Shown: one piece after another, positions 1-14,534 of the stretch
Layout of the letters: each line of letters opens with the position of its first letter
Numbering within the stretch: the first letter of the stretch is position 1
Source: Oceanobacillus chungangensis
GTDB taxonomy: Bacteria; Bacillota; Bacilli; Bacillales; Amphibacillaceae
Reading direction: 5' to 3'
NCBI RefSeq assembly: GCF_003369565.1
Contig: NZ_PIOD01000005.1
Location: 186,001-250,000, forward strand
DNA: 64,000 nt
Position numbers and translations under genes: made by a program
Notes under the pieces: model-generated
Seen by the model: the letters and a program-made list of their open reading frames with translations, nothing else
What the model was told of the DNA's origin: nothing
Databases searched by the model: none

Positions 1-821
1 GTGTAGATAAAGAAACAGAACAGATTGATTATAATGTTGTATTAGAAAAGGCAAAAGAAGTGAAGCCAAAACTAATTGTTGCAGGTGCATCTGCATACTC
101 TCGGGCAATTGATTTTGCTAAATTAAAGGAAATTGCAGATGAGGTTGATGCGCTCTTCATGGTAGACATGGCACATATCGCTGGACTAGTAGCGGCTGGC
201 TACCATCAAAACCCAGTGGAGTATGCAGATTTTGTTACAACGACTACACATAAAACATTAAGAGGCCCTCGTGGTGGAATCATTCTATGTAAAGAAAAAT
301 ACGCAAAGCAAATTGATAAATCTGTATTCCCGGGAATACAAGGTGGTCCATTGATGCATATCATTGCAGCAAAGGCAGTAGCGTTTAAAGAAGTGTTATC
401 ACCGGAATTCAAGACATACGCAAAAAATATTATAGATAATGCGAAGATGCTAAGTGATGCTTTAACTGAAGAGGGATTAAGAATTGTTTCGGGTGGAACG
501 GATAATCACCTATTGCTTGTTGACGTAACAACATTAGGATTAACAGGTAAGGTAGCAGAGAAGGTATTGGATGATATCGGCATTACAACAAATAAAAATA
601 CAATCCCATTCGACACGGAAAGTCCGTTTATTACAAGTGGCATTCGAATTGGAACAGCGGCTGTAACAACACGAGGATTTGGCGAGGAAGAGATGAAGGA
701 GATTGCATCTATTATTGCCCTTTCACTGAAAAACACTGAAGATGAGACAATCCAAAGTGAAGCTAAGAAACGTGTACGAGCATTGACAAGTAAATTTGTT
801 TTATACGGACAATTAGCATAA
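1..821 (+). CDS. glyA: Serine hydroxymethyltransferase, 5' end missing
   Basis: PLP-dependent enzyme that interconverts serine and glycine while loading one-carbon units onto tetrahydrofolate in the cytoplasm. The gene is cut by the window start; the first complete codon is at position 3 and about 272 residues remain of a family length near 410, so roughly the first third is absent. The PLP-lysine motif [14 protein letters not shown] is present, as are the [10 protein letters not shown] segment and a C-terminal [14 protein letters not shown] motif. An in-frame GTG at 60 is internal, not the start, because coding similarity continues upstream. glyA followed by upp and the atp operon is the usual Bacillus arrangement. 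Confidence 0.95.
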   Translation, partial: VDKETEQIDYNVVLEKAKEVKPKLIVAGASAYSRAIDFAKLKEIADEVDALFMVDMAHIAGLVAAGYHQNPVEYADFVTTTTHKTLRGPRGGIILCKEKYAKQIDKSVFPGIQGGPLMHIIAAKAVAFKEVLSPEFKTYAKNIIDNAKMLSDALTEEGLRIVSGGTDNHLLLVDVTTLGLTGKVAEKVLDDIGITTNKNTIPFDTESPFITSGIRIGTAAVTTRGFGEEEMKEIASIIALSLKNTEDETIQSEAKKRVRALTSKFVLYGQLA

Positions 822-829
822 GATCAAAG

Positions 830-905
830 ACTCAAGCGCGTAAGGAAGTTATGGAAGTCTCACTGGCAGTGCGGGCGCTGGAGCTGGGGTGCCCTTTCGG
901 TGAGA
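830..905 (+). repeat. Family A dispersed repeat, truncated copy (A1)
   Basis: This stretch carries the family A right-hand end: a 'gaagtctcactgg' segment followed by 'gggcgctggagctgg'. The same words recur at 10500-10670, 11605-11840, 33190-33378 (reverse), 34900-35125 (reverse, decayed) and 56695-56930. The left and middle parts are largely missing here. No ORF is conserved between copies. Confidence 0.6.
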
Positions 906-947
906 GAATTGGTAAGAGGAATTTTATCCTTCGTAGCTTAAAAAACT

Positions 948-975
948 AAGGGACATTTCCACTGGGATGTCCCTT
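948..975 (+). terminator. Rho-independent terminator after glyA
   Basis: Perfect 9-bp stem aagggacat/atgtccctt with a 10-nt loop, followed by an A/T-rich tail but no long T run. It probably ends the glyA transcript before upp. Confidence 0.65.
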
Positions 976-1074
976 ATAAAAATTCTTTTCGACATTTTTC
1001 CCATACTACTTGAAAGCTACTCTTTTTTTCAGTACACTTTTAAGGATATAATAATTTAAAGGAGTGAACGGTGA

Positions 1075-1704
1075 ATGGGAAACGTTTTTGTATTAGATCA
1101 TCCGTTAATTCAGCATAAATTAACGTTTATTAGAGATAAAAACACAGGAACCAAAGAATTTCGTGAACTAGTAGACGAAGTAGCGATGTTAATGGCATTT
1201 GAGATTACGAGAGATTTACCAGTAAAAGAGGCAGTAATCGATACTCCAGTAACAAGTACAAATACAAAGGTTTTAGCAGGTAAGAAGATTGGCTTAGTTC
1301 CAATTTTACGTGCAGGGCTTGGCATGGTTGATGGCGTACGTAAGCTAATTCCAGCTGCAAAAGTTGGACATGTTGGTCTGTATCGTGATCCAGAAACTTT
1401 AAAACCAGTGGAGTATTATATTAAATTACCATCTGATATTTCTGAACGTGAATTAATTGTTATCGATCCTATGCTCGCTACTGGTGGTTCTGCAAATGAT
1501 GCAATCCATTCACTTAAGAAGCGCGGTGCACAACATATTCGTCTCATGTGTCTAGTTGCTGCTCCAGAAGGTGTGGAAGTAATTAAGAAAGAACATCCAG
1601 ATGTTGATATCTATTTAGCAGCAATGGACGAGAAACTTAATGAAGAAGGTTATATCGTTCCAGGACTAGGAGACGCTGGAGACCGTTTGTTCGGAACAAA
1701 ATAA
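1075..1704 (+). CDS. upp: Uracil phosphoribosyltransferase
   Basis: Cytoplasmic pyrimidine-salvage enzyme that converts uracil plus PRPP to UMP. At 209 residues it has the normal family length. The PRPP-binding loop [11 protein letters not shown] is at about residues 128-138, and the C-terminal uracil-binding [14 protein letters not shown] segment is present. The ATG at 1075 is preceded by an AAAGGAG ribosome-binding site at 1058-1064. A TATAAT at 1047-1052 may be its -10 box, although no good -35 was found. It lies between glyA and mnaA as in related Bacillaceae. Confidence 0.97.
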   Translation: MGNVFVLDHPLIQHKLTFIRDKNTGTKEFRELVDEVAMLMAFEITRDLPVKEAVIDTPVTSTNTKVLAGKKIGLVPILRAGLGMVDGVRKLIPAAKVGHVGLYRDPETLKPVEYYIKLPSDISERELIVIDPMLATGGSANDAIHSLKKRGAQHIRLMCLVAAPEGVEVIKKEHPDVDIYLAAMDEKLNEEGYIVPGLGDAGDRLFGTK

Positions 1705-1802
1705 GCTATAGGGTGCCTGTTACTTCTCAAATTTTATCGAAAGCTTGAGGAGTATTTTTGCGAAGGGCTCCACTAATGAGGAACTTGGAGTGAGAAATTA
1801 TA

Positions 1803-2918
1803 ATGGCGAAACGTATTAAGGTAATGACTATCTTTGGAACAAGACCAGAAGCGATTAAAATGGCGCCACTTGTTTTAGAATTAAACAAACGATCAGATGA
1901 ATTTGAGTCAATTGTTACGGTAACAGCACAGCATCGGGAAATGCTTGACCAAGTACTTGATATCTTTGGTATCACACCCGATTATGACTTAAATATTATG
2001 AAGAAGCAACAAACATTAGCTCAAATAACGACTCGCGCTTTAGAGGGTCTTGATGAAGTAATGAAAAAGGTTCAACCAGATATCGTGCTTGTGCATGGTG
2101 ATACGAGTACAACTTTCGCAGGCTCACTGGCAGCGTATTATAATCAAATCGCAGTTGGTCATGTTGAGGCAGGGCTTAGGACGTGGAATAAATACTCTCC
2201 GTTTCCTGAAGAAATGAATCGCCAGCTTACAGGTGTTATGGCTGACTTACACTTTTCGCCAACAGAGAAATCAAAACAAAATCTGTTAGATGAAAATAAA
2301 CCAGCAGACCGCATTTATGTTACTGGTAATACGGCAATTGATGCGCTGAAAACGACGGTTAATAAAGATTATTCAAGCCCAATAATTGATGAGCTTGGTG
2401 ATAAGCGACTCGTATTAATGACTGCACATCGCCGTGAAAATCTCGGCAGCAATATGCAGCAAATGTTTCGTGCGATTAAACGACTGGTGGAAACACATGA
2501 TGACATTCAAGTTGTCTATCCTGTCCACTTAAATCCAGTTGTCCAAGAAACAGCAAATGAAATTTTAGGAAATGATGATCGTATTCAATTAATCGATCCA
2601 TTAGATGTGGTTGATTTCCATAATTTTGCTGCACATGCGTACTTAATTTTAACGGATTCTGGTGGTGTTCAAGAAGAAGCTCCATCCCTAGGAGTTCCGG
2701 TGCTTGTACTTCGTGATACTACGGAACGACCAGAAGGAATTGAAGCTGGAACACTGAAATTAGTTGGAACTGACGAGGAAACAATCTTCAATGTTGCAAA
2801 TGAACTACTTTCAGACAAAGCGGCACATGATAAAATGGCAAAAGCGTCGAATCCATACGGTGATGGTGAAGCATCGCGAAGAATTGCGGATGCGATTACC
2901 GAGTATTTTAATAAATAA
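1803..2918 (+). CDS. mnaA: UDP-N-acetylglucosamine 2-epimerase
   Basis: Non-hydrolysing epimerase interconverting UDP-GlcNAc and UDP-ManNAc, the precursor of teichoic acid linkage units and of ManNAcA-containing polymers. It is 371 residues, typical of the family. Signatures seen are FGTRPEAIKMAPL near the N terminus, GDTSTTFAG, GHVEAGLRT, TAHRRENLG, and TDSGGVQEEAPSLGVPVL with RDTTERPEG near the C terminus. It probably supplies UDP-ManNAc to the WecC-like dehydrogenase encoded at 54578-55834. A ribosome-binding site (ttggagtga) lies just upstream, and a terminator follows directly. Confidence 0.95.
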   Translation: MAKRIKVMTIFGTRPEAIKMAPLVLELNKRSDEFESIVTVTAQHREMLDQVLDIFGITPDYDLNIMKKQQTLAQITTRALEGLDEVMKKVQPDIVLVHGDTSTTFAGSLAAYYNQIAVGHVEAGLRTWNKYSPFPEEMNRQLTGVMADLHFSPTEKSKQNLLDENKPADRIYVTGNTAIDALKTTVNKDYSSPIIDELGDKRLVLMTAHRRENLGSNMQQMFRAIKRLVETHDDIQVVYPVHLNPVVQETANEILGNDDRIQLIDPLDVVDFHNFAAHAYLILTDSGGVQEEAPSLGVPVLVLRDTTERPEGIEAGTLKLVGTDEETIFNVANELLSDKAAHDKMAKASNPYGDGEASRRIADAITEYFNK

Positions 2919-2928
2919 TTGCAGGAGA

Positions 2929-2953
2929 AGCTGTTATCCGAGGGGTAACAGCT
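2929..2953 (+). terminator. Terminator after mnaA
   Basis: Stem agctgttat/gtaacagct (with one G-T pair) followed by CTTTTGCATTCTTTT, a typical intrinsic terminator immediately after the mnaA stop codon. Confidence 0.8.
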
Positions 2954-3028
2954 CTTTTGCATTCTTTTACTTACACATCATCCATCTAGCAGTTGAATAT
3001 GGTAATAGTAAAAGCAAGAGGGGGAGAT

Positions 3029-3187
3029 ATGATGTCAACAAATCAAGTGAAAGAAATCGATTATGATTCGATTGAATACGATGAAAGAATAGCTAACATG
3101 ATAAATGAAGGAGGTCTAGGAGTTTCTGCCCATTATCATTATTACGAAATGCAGCAACAAGATTCAAATGTCAAAACAGAAAATTGA
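3029..3187 (+). CDS. Small hypothetical protein, 52 aa
   Basis: I do not recognise this protein. It is 52 residues, begins MMSTNQVKEIDYDSIEYDER, and is soluble and acidic, with no signal peptide, membrane segment or cysteines. It ends in a His/Tyr-rich stretch (HYHYYE) and a Gln-rich tail. The start at 3029 is chosen because a strong AGAGGGGGAG ribosome-binding site ends three bases before it; an in-frame upstream start at 2993 has no such site. It lies between the mnaA terminator and the protease, on the same strand. Confidence 0.6.
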   Translation: MMSTNQVKEIDYDSIEYDERIANMINEGGLGVSAHYHYYEMQQQDSNVKTEN

Positions 3188-3303
3188 AGAGTGTTTTTCT
3201 TCCCGGGCTCTATCGATAAACCGACTCGATTATTCTACTAAAATAAGGTGTATATTTTCTCCGCACTACCGAAAACTAAGCAGTAAAAAGGGGCAAATGC
3301 ATT

Positions 3304-5487
3304 ATGCGCAAACTCATCTTTTTACTCACAGTATGTCTTGCAATAATCTTCATTTATTTTCCTGTTTCATCTCTGGCATCCAGGCCCCTAGAGTCGATAA
3401 TCATCGAAGTAGAAGGTGACCCGGAAGAACATAAGGATTACATCGAACAGTATCATCCATATGTACAAGTGATTGCAACGTATGAAAAATTATTTCAAGG
3501 ACTTGCATTAAAAGGAACAGCAGATAAATTAGCTAGAATGGAATCTTTGACCTTTATTAAAGAAATCCATCCAGTGCAAACTTATACAACGCAGGAGCCT
3601 GAAATACTCCGAAGTCCTAATGAATCGTTAAAAAACCTTGTTCGCCCTTCCGATTTAAATACGACAGCGTATACAGGGAAGGGAGTAAAGGTTGGTGTTA
3701 TTGATACAGGCATCGACTATAATCACGCTGACTTACGAAACAATTATCAATCAGGATACGATTTAGTTGACCTTGATACCGATCCAATGGAAACAAATCC
3801 GAGCGAAGGCATCCCAACACTGCACGGCTCTCACGTTGCAGGGATTATTGCTGCTAACGGGAGTCTTAAGGGAGTAGCGCCAGAGGCAGAGATTTATGCG
3901 TACCGTGCATTAGGTCCAGGTGGTGCAGGTACCTCTGTCCAAGTTATTGCGGCAATGGAACAGGCGGTTAAGGATGGGGTGGACGTTATTAACCTATCGC
4001 TCGGTAATTCTGTTAATGGTCCAGATTATCCAACGAGTACTGCTGTAAATAGAGCAGTTGAGCTCGGGATACCGGTCGTCATTGCCAATGGTAATAGTGG
4101 GCCAAATAACTGGACAGTTGGTGCGCCAGCCACTGCCGAGAGAGCTCTATCTGTCGGTGCATTAGCAAACCCGCAGCAGTTACCCTTTCTTTTTGAAACA
4201 ATTTCAAATAAGGAAATTCCCCTAACAGAAATGATCGAATCCAAACCCTGGAATCTTGAGAAGTCATATCCAATTGTCGATGGTCAGCTGGAGACTGCGG
4301 AAATACGTGGTAAAATCGCAGTCTTTAAGCGGGGAAAAATACCCTTTTTTCAAATCGCAAAGAGTGCAGAAGAAAAGGGAGCTGTTGCGGCAATAATTTA
4401 TAATAATAAAGATGAGGTCTTTCAAGGTTCAATTGAAAGTAGAGAGGGAGCGATTACTATTCCGGTTGCTGCAATATCGAAAAGAGACGGTGAATGGTTG
4501 ATGCAGCAGTTAGAAGGAAAGAATCACTACTATGAGACCGTATATAAAGAAACAGAAAGCACGATTGCCCCTTTCAGCTCTCGTGGACCCGTTACGATTA
4601 ACTGGGATATTAAACCAGATATACTTGCACCAGGCACTAACATATTGAGTACAGTTCCAGGAGGCTACCAAGCACTTCAAGGGACAAGTATGGCAGCGCC
4701 ACATGTTACTGGGGTAATTGCATTAATAAAAGAAGCGCACCCAAACTGGACCGTCGGGCAAATATTTGACGCAATCCGAACGACCGCCATACCTATTACT
4801 AAAGAAGGAAAGTTACTTGATCCAATTGAACAAGGGATGGGCAGCATAAGACCACTTGACGCAATAAACACACCACTAATCATTCATCATTCGCAATTAG
4901 CTTTTGGAAAAATCGAGGGCTATTACGAATCAAAAACACTCGAGATTGAAATTGAAAATACGACAAATGAACAACAAGCATATACCTTTGATATCCCGAA
5001 AAAGGGCAAAGGATTAACATGGAAATTACCGCAGCGTTTTACGGTAAATAAACATGAATCAAAAACCATTCCAATTGAGTTGAAAATCACAACCCCTCAA
5101 TTGGCTGAAGGGATTCATCAAGGGTGGTTAACATTAAATCAAGACGATGATGTGTACTTGCTGCCTTATTTATTCATTAATCAAACTGCCGACAATCCGA
5201 AAGCAATGGGCTTCGAGTTTTCATTAAAACCATTTTCTGAGGATTCTTATCAATACAATTTGTACCTAACAGAACAGGTTGAGCGCATAGAGGTTGATTT
5301 ATACACGCCAGATACCCTGCTATTTAATCGAAGTTTGTTAGAAGTGGATAACTTACAAATAGGGATGAATACGGGAGAAATCAAGAAGGGCGACATCGGG
5401 AAACCTGGCCATTATGTGGCAATCATTACTACGGTATTAGAAGATGGTAGTTATGAAAGTCATGAAGTACCATTAACTATTGAATAA
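3304..5487 (+). CDS. Secreted subtilisin-family (S8) serine protease with PA domain
   Basis: A 727-residue extracellular serine protease resembling the minor protease Vpr of B. subtilis. An N-terminal signal peptide (about residues 1-26, ending SSLA) is followed by an I9-type inhibitor propeptide (about 30-95). The S8 catalytic domain has Asp134 (VGVIDTGIDYNHADL), His174 (HGSHVAG) and Ser462 (GTSMAAPHVTG). A protease-associated insert (about 300-400) splits the domain between His and Ser. The remaining 220 residues look like beta-rich C-terminal modules. The all-residue triad supports activity. The gene stands alone with a strong terminator after it. The exact substrate is unknown. Confidence 0.92.
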   Translation: MRKLIFLLTVCLAIIFIYFPVSSLASRPLESIIIEVEGDPEEHKDYIEQYHPYVQVIATYEKLFQGLALKGTADKLARMESLTFIKEIHPVQTYTTQEPEILRSPNESLKNLVRPSDLNTTAYTGKGVKVGVIDTGIDYNHADLRNNYQSGYDLVDLDTDPMETNPSEGIPTLHGSHVAGIIAANGSLKGVAPEAEIYAYRALGPGGAGTSVQVIAAMEQAVKDGVDVINLSLGNSVNGPDYPTSTAVNRAVELGIPVVIANGNSGPNNWTVGAPATAERALSVGALANPQQLPFLFETISNKEIPLTEMIESKPWNLEKSYPIVDGQLETAEIRGKIAVFKRGKIPFFQIAKSAEEKGAVAAIIYNNKDEVFQGSIESREGAITIPVAAISKRDGEWLMQQLEGKNHYYETVYKETESTIAPFSSRGPVTINWDIKPDILAPGTNILSTVPGGYQALQGTSMAAPHVTGVIALIKEAHPNWTVGQIFDAIRTTAIPITKEGKLLDPIEQGMGSIRPLDAINTPLIIHHSQLAFGKIEGYYESKTLEIEIENTTNEQQAYTFDIPKKGKGLTWKLPQRFTVNKHESKTIPIELKITTPQLAEGIHQGWLTLNQDDDVYLLPYLFINQTADNPKAMGFEFSLKPFSEDSYQYNLYLTEQVERIEVDLYTPDTLLFNRSLLEVDNLQIGMNTGEIKKGDIGKPGHYVAIITTVLEDGSYESHEVPLTIE

Positions 5488-5557
5488 CACAAAAAGGTAA
5501 GTCTATAAAATGTCACATTTTAGACAAAAAATACTCGTTGAGATTGATTGAAAAGCT

Positions 5558-5602
5558 AATCAGTCAGTAAATAACGACGCGAGCACTATTTACTGACTGA
5601 TT
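5558..5602 (+). terminator. Long perfect hairpin after the S8 protease gene
   Basis: A 16-bp perfect inverted repeat, 5558-5573 with 5587-5602, encloses a 13-nt loop and is followed by ATTGTGTTT. It is probably a terminator; the weak T run makes bidirectional use or another role possible. Confidence 0.7.
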
Positions 5603-6161
5603 ATTGTGTTTAAAAACGATAAGGCAGTGATGGCTATCAAACCAAGGGAAAATGTAAGAAGATAGTAAAAAAATCATAGAGAGACTCCCAATTAAATATG
5701 TACAATTGTATAAAAAGAAAAATGGGTAATTAACGAAAATTGGAAGTTAAATTAATAGGATTTAACCCCCATTATCCATTGACAATAAGGGTATGCTAAT
5801 GTAAACTAATTTAGTGTGAGATGATAAGGTTTTCATATGAAATTTCAGACGATTGTAATAATAAGAAAGTAGTTATTATACATAAGTTTAGGGGTCAGTT
5901 TTACAATTTTTTCATCTCCATACGTTGTATTATTCTCTTGCTCTTGAAGTGGATATATCTATAGTGCTATTTTTACTAGTGATAAAAAAGAATGCTTACT
6001 AATCAAAACGAGAAACAGCAGATTTTATCAGCATATGAGAAAGTATAAAAACTTCTCATTGCATAAGTAATGATGGCTGTTACATAATGACTTGTAACAA
6101 CCAAGTTTTCCAATGAACTTAGAACCACCGTCTAAGTTCTGAATATAGGAGAGTAGAGTGA
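5603..6161 (+). promoter_or_regulatory. atp operon upstream region with promoter and three leader hairpins
   Basis: This 559-bp gap has no convincing gene. A good SigA-type promoter is TTGACA (5779-5784), a 17-bp spacer and TAAACT (5802-5807). The transcript would have a leader of about 350 nt before atpI. In it I see three stem-loops: 6031-6062 (gcatatgagaa with ttctcattgc), about 6078-6098 (tgttac/gtaaca) and 6115-6139 (perfect 9-bp gaacttaga/tctaagttc). None is followed by a T run, so they look like leader structure rather than terminators. Confidence 0.5.
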
Positions 6162-6557
6162 ATGATGTACGAATATAGAAGTATCGTAACAAGGCAACGA
6201 AAGTGGATGCTCTATCTTCTTGCAATTCTAGTTCTTGGTGCTGCTTTTACACCCTATTCTCGCATTTTCCAAGGTCTGCTATTGGGTAGTATCGTAAGTT
6301 TTTATAATTTATGGTTATTGCAGCACAAAACGAAAGCGTTAGGGGAAGCAGTTGCAGAAAACAGGTCAGTACGTGGAGGTCTAGGCACCTTCTCCAGGCT
6401 TGCTGCAGTTGCACTAACTGTTCTAATTGCCCTTCGCTTTGAAGAGAACTTTCATTTCATTGCAGTAGTTATCGGGATTGTCTCTTCCTACATAATAATG
6501 GGACTAGATATTCTGTTGCGCATGACTATGGGCAGAAGCAATCAATCAGGTAACTAG
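6162..6557 (+). CDS. atpI: ATP synthase protein I
   Basis: Small integral membrane protein, 131 residues, encoded first in the ATP synthase operon as in other Bacillus. Four hydrophobic segments are visible. AtpI is thought to help assemble the c-ring and, in alkaliphiles, to help Mg2+ uptake; that role is known from the family and not shown here. The start ATG at 6162 follows a ribosome-binding site ATAGGAGAG (6145-6153). A second ATG directly follows at 6165. Identity rests on position and hydrophobic pattern more than on motifs. Confidence 0.85.
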   Translation: MMYEYRSIVTRQRKWMLYLLAILVLGAAFTPYSRIFQGLLLGSIVSFYNLWLLQHKTKALGEAVAENRSVRGGLGTFSRLAAVALTVLIALRFEENFHFIAVVIGIVSSYIIMGLDILLRMTMGRSNQSGN

Positions 6558-6611
6558 TGCTGACAAGAAAAGTGGGAGTGAGTTCTAAAGAATACTTGTG
6601 TAAAGGGGTGA

Positions 6612-7340
<729 letters not shown>

Positions 7341-7386
7341 TAAAAACATATATAAAGGTTTTAACAATAAAAGGAGGAATTATTAA

Positions 7387-7599
<213 letters not shown>

Positions 7600-7619
7600 A
7601 ACAAGAACAGTAAAAAATA

Positions 7620-7655
7620 AAGTGGCGAGGTTCATCTTAGGCGAATCTTCGCCAT
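7620..7655 (+). promoter_or_regulatory. Imperfect hairpin between atpE and atpF
   Basis: The gap after atpE can fold as tggcgaggttc with gaatcttcgcca (some mismatches), with no T run after it. It may protect the 3' end of an atpI-B-E processing product or lower downstream expression. The role is inferred. Confidence 0.35.
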
Positions 7656-7757
7656 TGCTTTATGTAAACATGTAATGCGTGTAGAACTACATCTTGTAAT
7701 TAATGACTGACATGACATAACAGTTGAACATGAGTACCTATGAAAGGAGTGGAGTCT

Positions 7758-8282
7758 GTGCATTCATACGTTGACTTTTTAACACTTGGCGCAGTTGGAG
7801 GATTTAGATTTGGAGATATGGCAGCTCAATTATTCTTCTTCCTTATATTACTAGCGTTGTTAAAGAAATTCGCTTGGGGTCCCCTCATGAACACGATGCA
7901 AAAACGTGAGGAATATGTCGCAAGTGAAATAGAATCTGCTGAGAAGAGCCGTTTGGAAGCTGAAGCCGCTTCAAAACAAGCAGCAGAACAGTTAAATCAA
8001 GTAAGACAAGAAGCGCAAAAAATGATTGAAGATGCGAAAAACGCAGGCCTTAAGCAGGAACAAGATATTATTGAAGCTGCACGTCTTGAAGCTGGACGTA
8101 TCAAGGAACAAGCACAAAAAGATATTCAAAACGAAAAAGAGCAAGCAATTCAAGCACTACAAGCTCAGGTTGCCTCATTATCTGTATTGATTGCAAGTAA
8201 AGTAATTGAAAAAGAAATTACTGCTGAGGATCAAGAAAACTTAATCAATGAGTATATTAAAGAGGTAGGAGAAGAGCGATGA
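7758..8282 (+). CDS. atpF: ATP synthase Fo subunit b
   Basis: Peripheral stator stalk subunit, 174 residues. One N-terminal membrane helix (AAQLFFFLILLALLKKF) is followed by a long charged alpha-helical coiled coil rich in Glu, Ala, Lys and Gln. I chose GTG at 7758 because AAAGGAGTGG (7743-7752) lies about six bases before it. An in-frame ATG at 7740 would put that Shine-Dalgarno sequence inside the gene. The stop overlaps the atpH start by four bases (ATGA), so translation is probably coupled. Confidence 0.95.
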   Translation: MHSYVDFLTLGAVGGFRFGDMAAQLFFFLILLALLKKFAWGPLMNTMQKREEYVASEIESAEKSRLEAEAASKQAAEQLNQVRQEAQKMIEDAKNAGLKQEQDIIEAARLEAGRIKEQAQKDIQNEKEQAIQALQAQVASLSVLIASKVIEKEITAEDQENLINEYIKEVGEER

Positions 8283-8821
8283 GTGAAACTGTTGTTGCAA
8301 AACGTTATGCAGAAGCACTTTTTCAACTTGGTATCGAAAAGAATAACTTGGACGAGCTTGTAACAGAATTCACAACGGTTCGTGACGTATTTCAAGATAA
8401 TAAGGAATTGAATTTATTTCTGTTGCATCCTGCAGTTAGCAGTGAGAAGAAGAAAGAGCTTATTGCTGGATCTTTTACGAACCTGCAGAAAGATGTCGTT
8501 AATACATTGAAATTACTTATAGATCGTCATCGTACAGTGATTATTCCAGCTATAATTGATCAATTTATACAATTGGTAAACAATGCAAAAGGAATAGTTG
8601 AAGCAACGGTGTACTCGACAAGAGCATTATCCGAAAATGAAAAGCGTGAATTAGAGTTATCTTTCGCAAAACGACTAAATAAAACAGCAGTTACGTTTGA
8701 TAATAAAATTGATTCATCATTAATAGGCGGCATTAAAATTCGTGTGGGTAATACGATTTATGATGGAACCATTAGTGGGAAATTAAAAAACATCGAACGA
8801 AAGCTAATGACTGCGAACTAA
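8279..8821 (+). CDS. atpH: ATP synthase F1 subunit delta
   Basis: Soluble stator subunit linking the b dimer to the top of the F1 alpha3beta3 head; 180 residues, the usual length. The N terminus ETVVAKRYAEALFQLG and the C-terminal GGIKIRVGNTIYDGTISGKL segment are family signatures. It overlaps atpF by four bases and is followed by atpA after 21 bases. Confidence 0.96.
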   Translation: MSETVVAKRYAEALFQLGIEKNNLDELVTEFTTVRDVFQDNKELNLFLLHPAVSSEKKKELIAGSFTNLQKDVVNTLKLLIDRHRTVIIPAIIDQFIQLVNNAKGIVEATVYSTRALSENEKRELELSFAKRLNKTAVTFDNKIDSSLIGGIKIRVGNTIYDGTISGKLKNIERKLMTAN

Positions 8822-8836
8822 TGATGTAAGGGGTGA

Positions 8837-10354
<1,518 letters not shown>

Positions 10355-10499
10355 TTCAAAATTGTAGGCACCCGAAATTCTGGGGAGTTGCCTTCAGTAA
10401 ATAGATGGACATAAAGGACAAAGAGGAAATCAGAAAAGGGTAGAATAATGGAACGTAAGTGATTTGATCATTGCGGAAATTCCCCATTTCTGACCTCTA

Positions 10500-10670
10500 A
10501 CCTAGAACAATAGCGCAAGCGCACGTTTTGCGACGTACGGACTGGACTGAGCCGTAGGAGATAAAGGAAACACGGCGACCGTAGGAAGTCGATGTTGACT
10601 TATCGTACGAAGGTGAGGGAAGTCTCGCTAGTCGCTGGGCGCTGGAGCTGGACGTGGCCTATCCTGTCAT
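10500..10670 (+). repeat. Family A dispersed repeat between atpA and atpG (A2)
   Basis: Starts near 'agcgcaagcgcacg', continues through 'gcgacgtacggac', 'gccgtaggagataaagg', 'tgagggaagtctcgctag' and ends 'gggcgctggagctggacg'. The order of blocks matches copies at 11605-11840 and 56695-56930. It is non-coding and lies in the middle of an essential operon. The rest of the 377-bp gap holds only a weak hairpin just after atpA (10364-10393, aggca...tgcct). Confidence 0.75.
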
Positions 10671-10725
10671 AGGAATTAAATGGAGAAAATTATATACTTT
10701 CCTATACTAATAGAAAGTGTGGTGA

Positions 10726-11592
<867 letters not shown>

Positions 11593-11604
11593 CATCTACC
11601 GCCA

Positions 11605-11840
11605 AGAACAATAGTGTAAGCGCCTGTTTAGCGACGTATGGACTTACATCGTACACGATGTAGTGGCCGACATTGCAACACGAGGTTATGACATTAGTCG
11701 AACTTCTTCTTAGACCCTTTAGATAAAGAAAACTTTTTGGGAGCAAAAGCCAATCAATGTTAATTTATCATTCGGAGGTGAGGGGAGTCTTGCTACAGCG
11801 TTAAAGCTGGAGCTGGACGTGGTTTTCCTATCATTAGGAA
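11605..11840 (+). repeat. Family A dispersed repeat between atpG and atpD (A3)
   Basis: Shares 'aacaatagtgtaagcgcctgtttagcgacgtatgg'-type blocks with copy A2, plus 'tagataaagaaaac', 'tttgggagcaaaagccaatc', 'ggaggtgaggggagtct' and 'gctggagctggacgtgg'. It is longer than A2 because it keeps a middle block (about 11655-11715) also seen in reverse at 35000-35070. No shared ORF exists among copies. Confidence 0.72.
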
Positions 11841-11877
11841 GAGTATAGGCGTTTTTTACACTTTCTTATCTTCATAA

Positions 11878-13305
<1,428 letters not shown>

Positions 13306-13306
13306 A

Positions 13307-13359
13307 AGGCATATCGAGGAAATGAGTGCATCGATTAAAAAGATCATGCCTCGTTTTTT
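13307..13359 (+). terminator. Possible attenuator between atpD and atpC
   Basis: aggcat (13307-13312) can pair with atgcct (13346-13351) and is followed by CGTTTTTT (13352-13359). The stem is short with a large loop, so it is at most a partial terminator. It could set the lower output of atpC relative to atpD. Confidence 0.35.
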
Positions 13360-13373
13360 CGGGAGTCTCATAG

Positions 13374-13787
<414 letters not shown>

Positions 13788-13906
13788 AGCTACCGTTATT
13801 CAAAAGGATTGATTTTTAGTTAAGAAAGACTAAATCACTTCCTTAACAAAAAGTGCATCTACGACTTGGTGATTTCCAAGTTTTCTAAACAACTGATTTT
13901 ACAGAA

Positions 13907-13943
13907 ACAAAAGCGTTGCAACAGCTAGTTGTAACGCTTTTGT
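13907..13943 (+). terminator. Terminator of the atp operon
   Basis: Perfect 11-bp stem acaaaagcgtt/aacgcttttgt with a 15-nt loop, 120 bp after atpC. The rest of the 13788-14190 gap holds a weak promoter-like pair (TTGTGT 14135-14140, 16 bp, TATTAT 14157-14162) in front of ywzB and nothing else I recognise. Confidence 0.75.
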
Positions 13944-14190
13944 TAAGTAAAAAACATCAAGCATATTTGTTAAGAAAAACGTATCATGACAATAAAGTAC
14001 AAAGTAGAACTTTGTGATTGGATTCACTCTTAACAAATTACATCATCCAACATTCCCCAATGACAATGTCGATATTCCCCGGGAAATGAGTTATACAATC
14101 TACATTTTTCTTTAGAAAACTTGGCAGAATTAACTTGTGTGTCAGTGCATGACAAATATTATATTAAATAATTATTTTAGGGTGGTACGC

Positions 14191-14421
14191 ATGTTTTCTA
14201 TTGGGCAAACAGCATTGATGAGCATATTCTCACACCTAATATTTATCTATATTACTTGGCGTTTAGTAATCGTCATGAATTTCGATCCAATTATTAGAAA
14301 AGGACATACAACAGAGGGGAGAATCTTTTTGTTGTTTCTTTCAATTGTAATTGGAACGGGTGTAAGTAAATTTTTCCTAGATATTTTACAATGGTCAGGA
14401 CAATTAGTATTTCTGTTTTAA
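14191..14421 (+). CDS. ywzB: DUF1146 family membrane protein (YwzB)
   Basis: A 76-residue protein with two transmembrane segments around a basic middle. The HLIFIYITWRL, IRKGHTTEGR and SKFFLDILQWS segments match the DUF1146/YwzB family found after atpC in Bacillus. The function is unknown. The start at 14191 is chosen because AGGGTGGT lies just before it and the remaining protein has family length; an in-frame start at 14137 would add 18 unlike residues. Confidence 0.85.
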   Translation: MFSIGQTALMSIFSHLIFIYITWRLVIVMNFDPIIRKGHTTEGRIFLLFLSIVIGTGVSKFFLDILQWSGQLVFLF

Positions 14422-14437
14422 ACAATGTTCTATTAAT

Positions 14438-14467
14438 CTCTCAAGTGGCCTGAATTCTTATTGAGAG
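14438..14467 (+). terminator. Terminator after ywzB
   Basis: Stem ctctcaa/ttgagag followed by TTGTTT, between ywzB and ywmB. Confidence 0.55.
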
Positions 14468-14534
14468 TTGTTTAGTATATTAATAGTTTTCTCTGTTCAT
14501 ACTATAAATACATAGTAAATAGGGGGAACTAATC

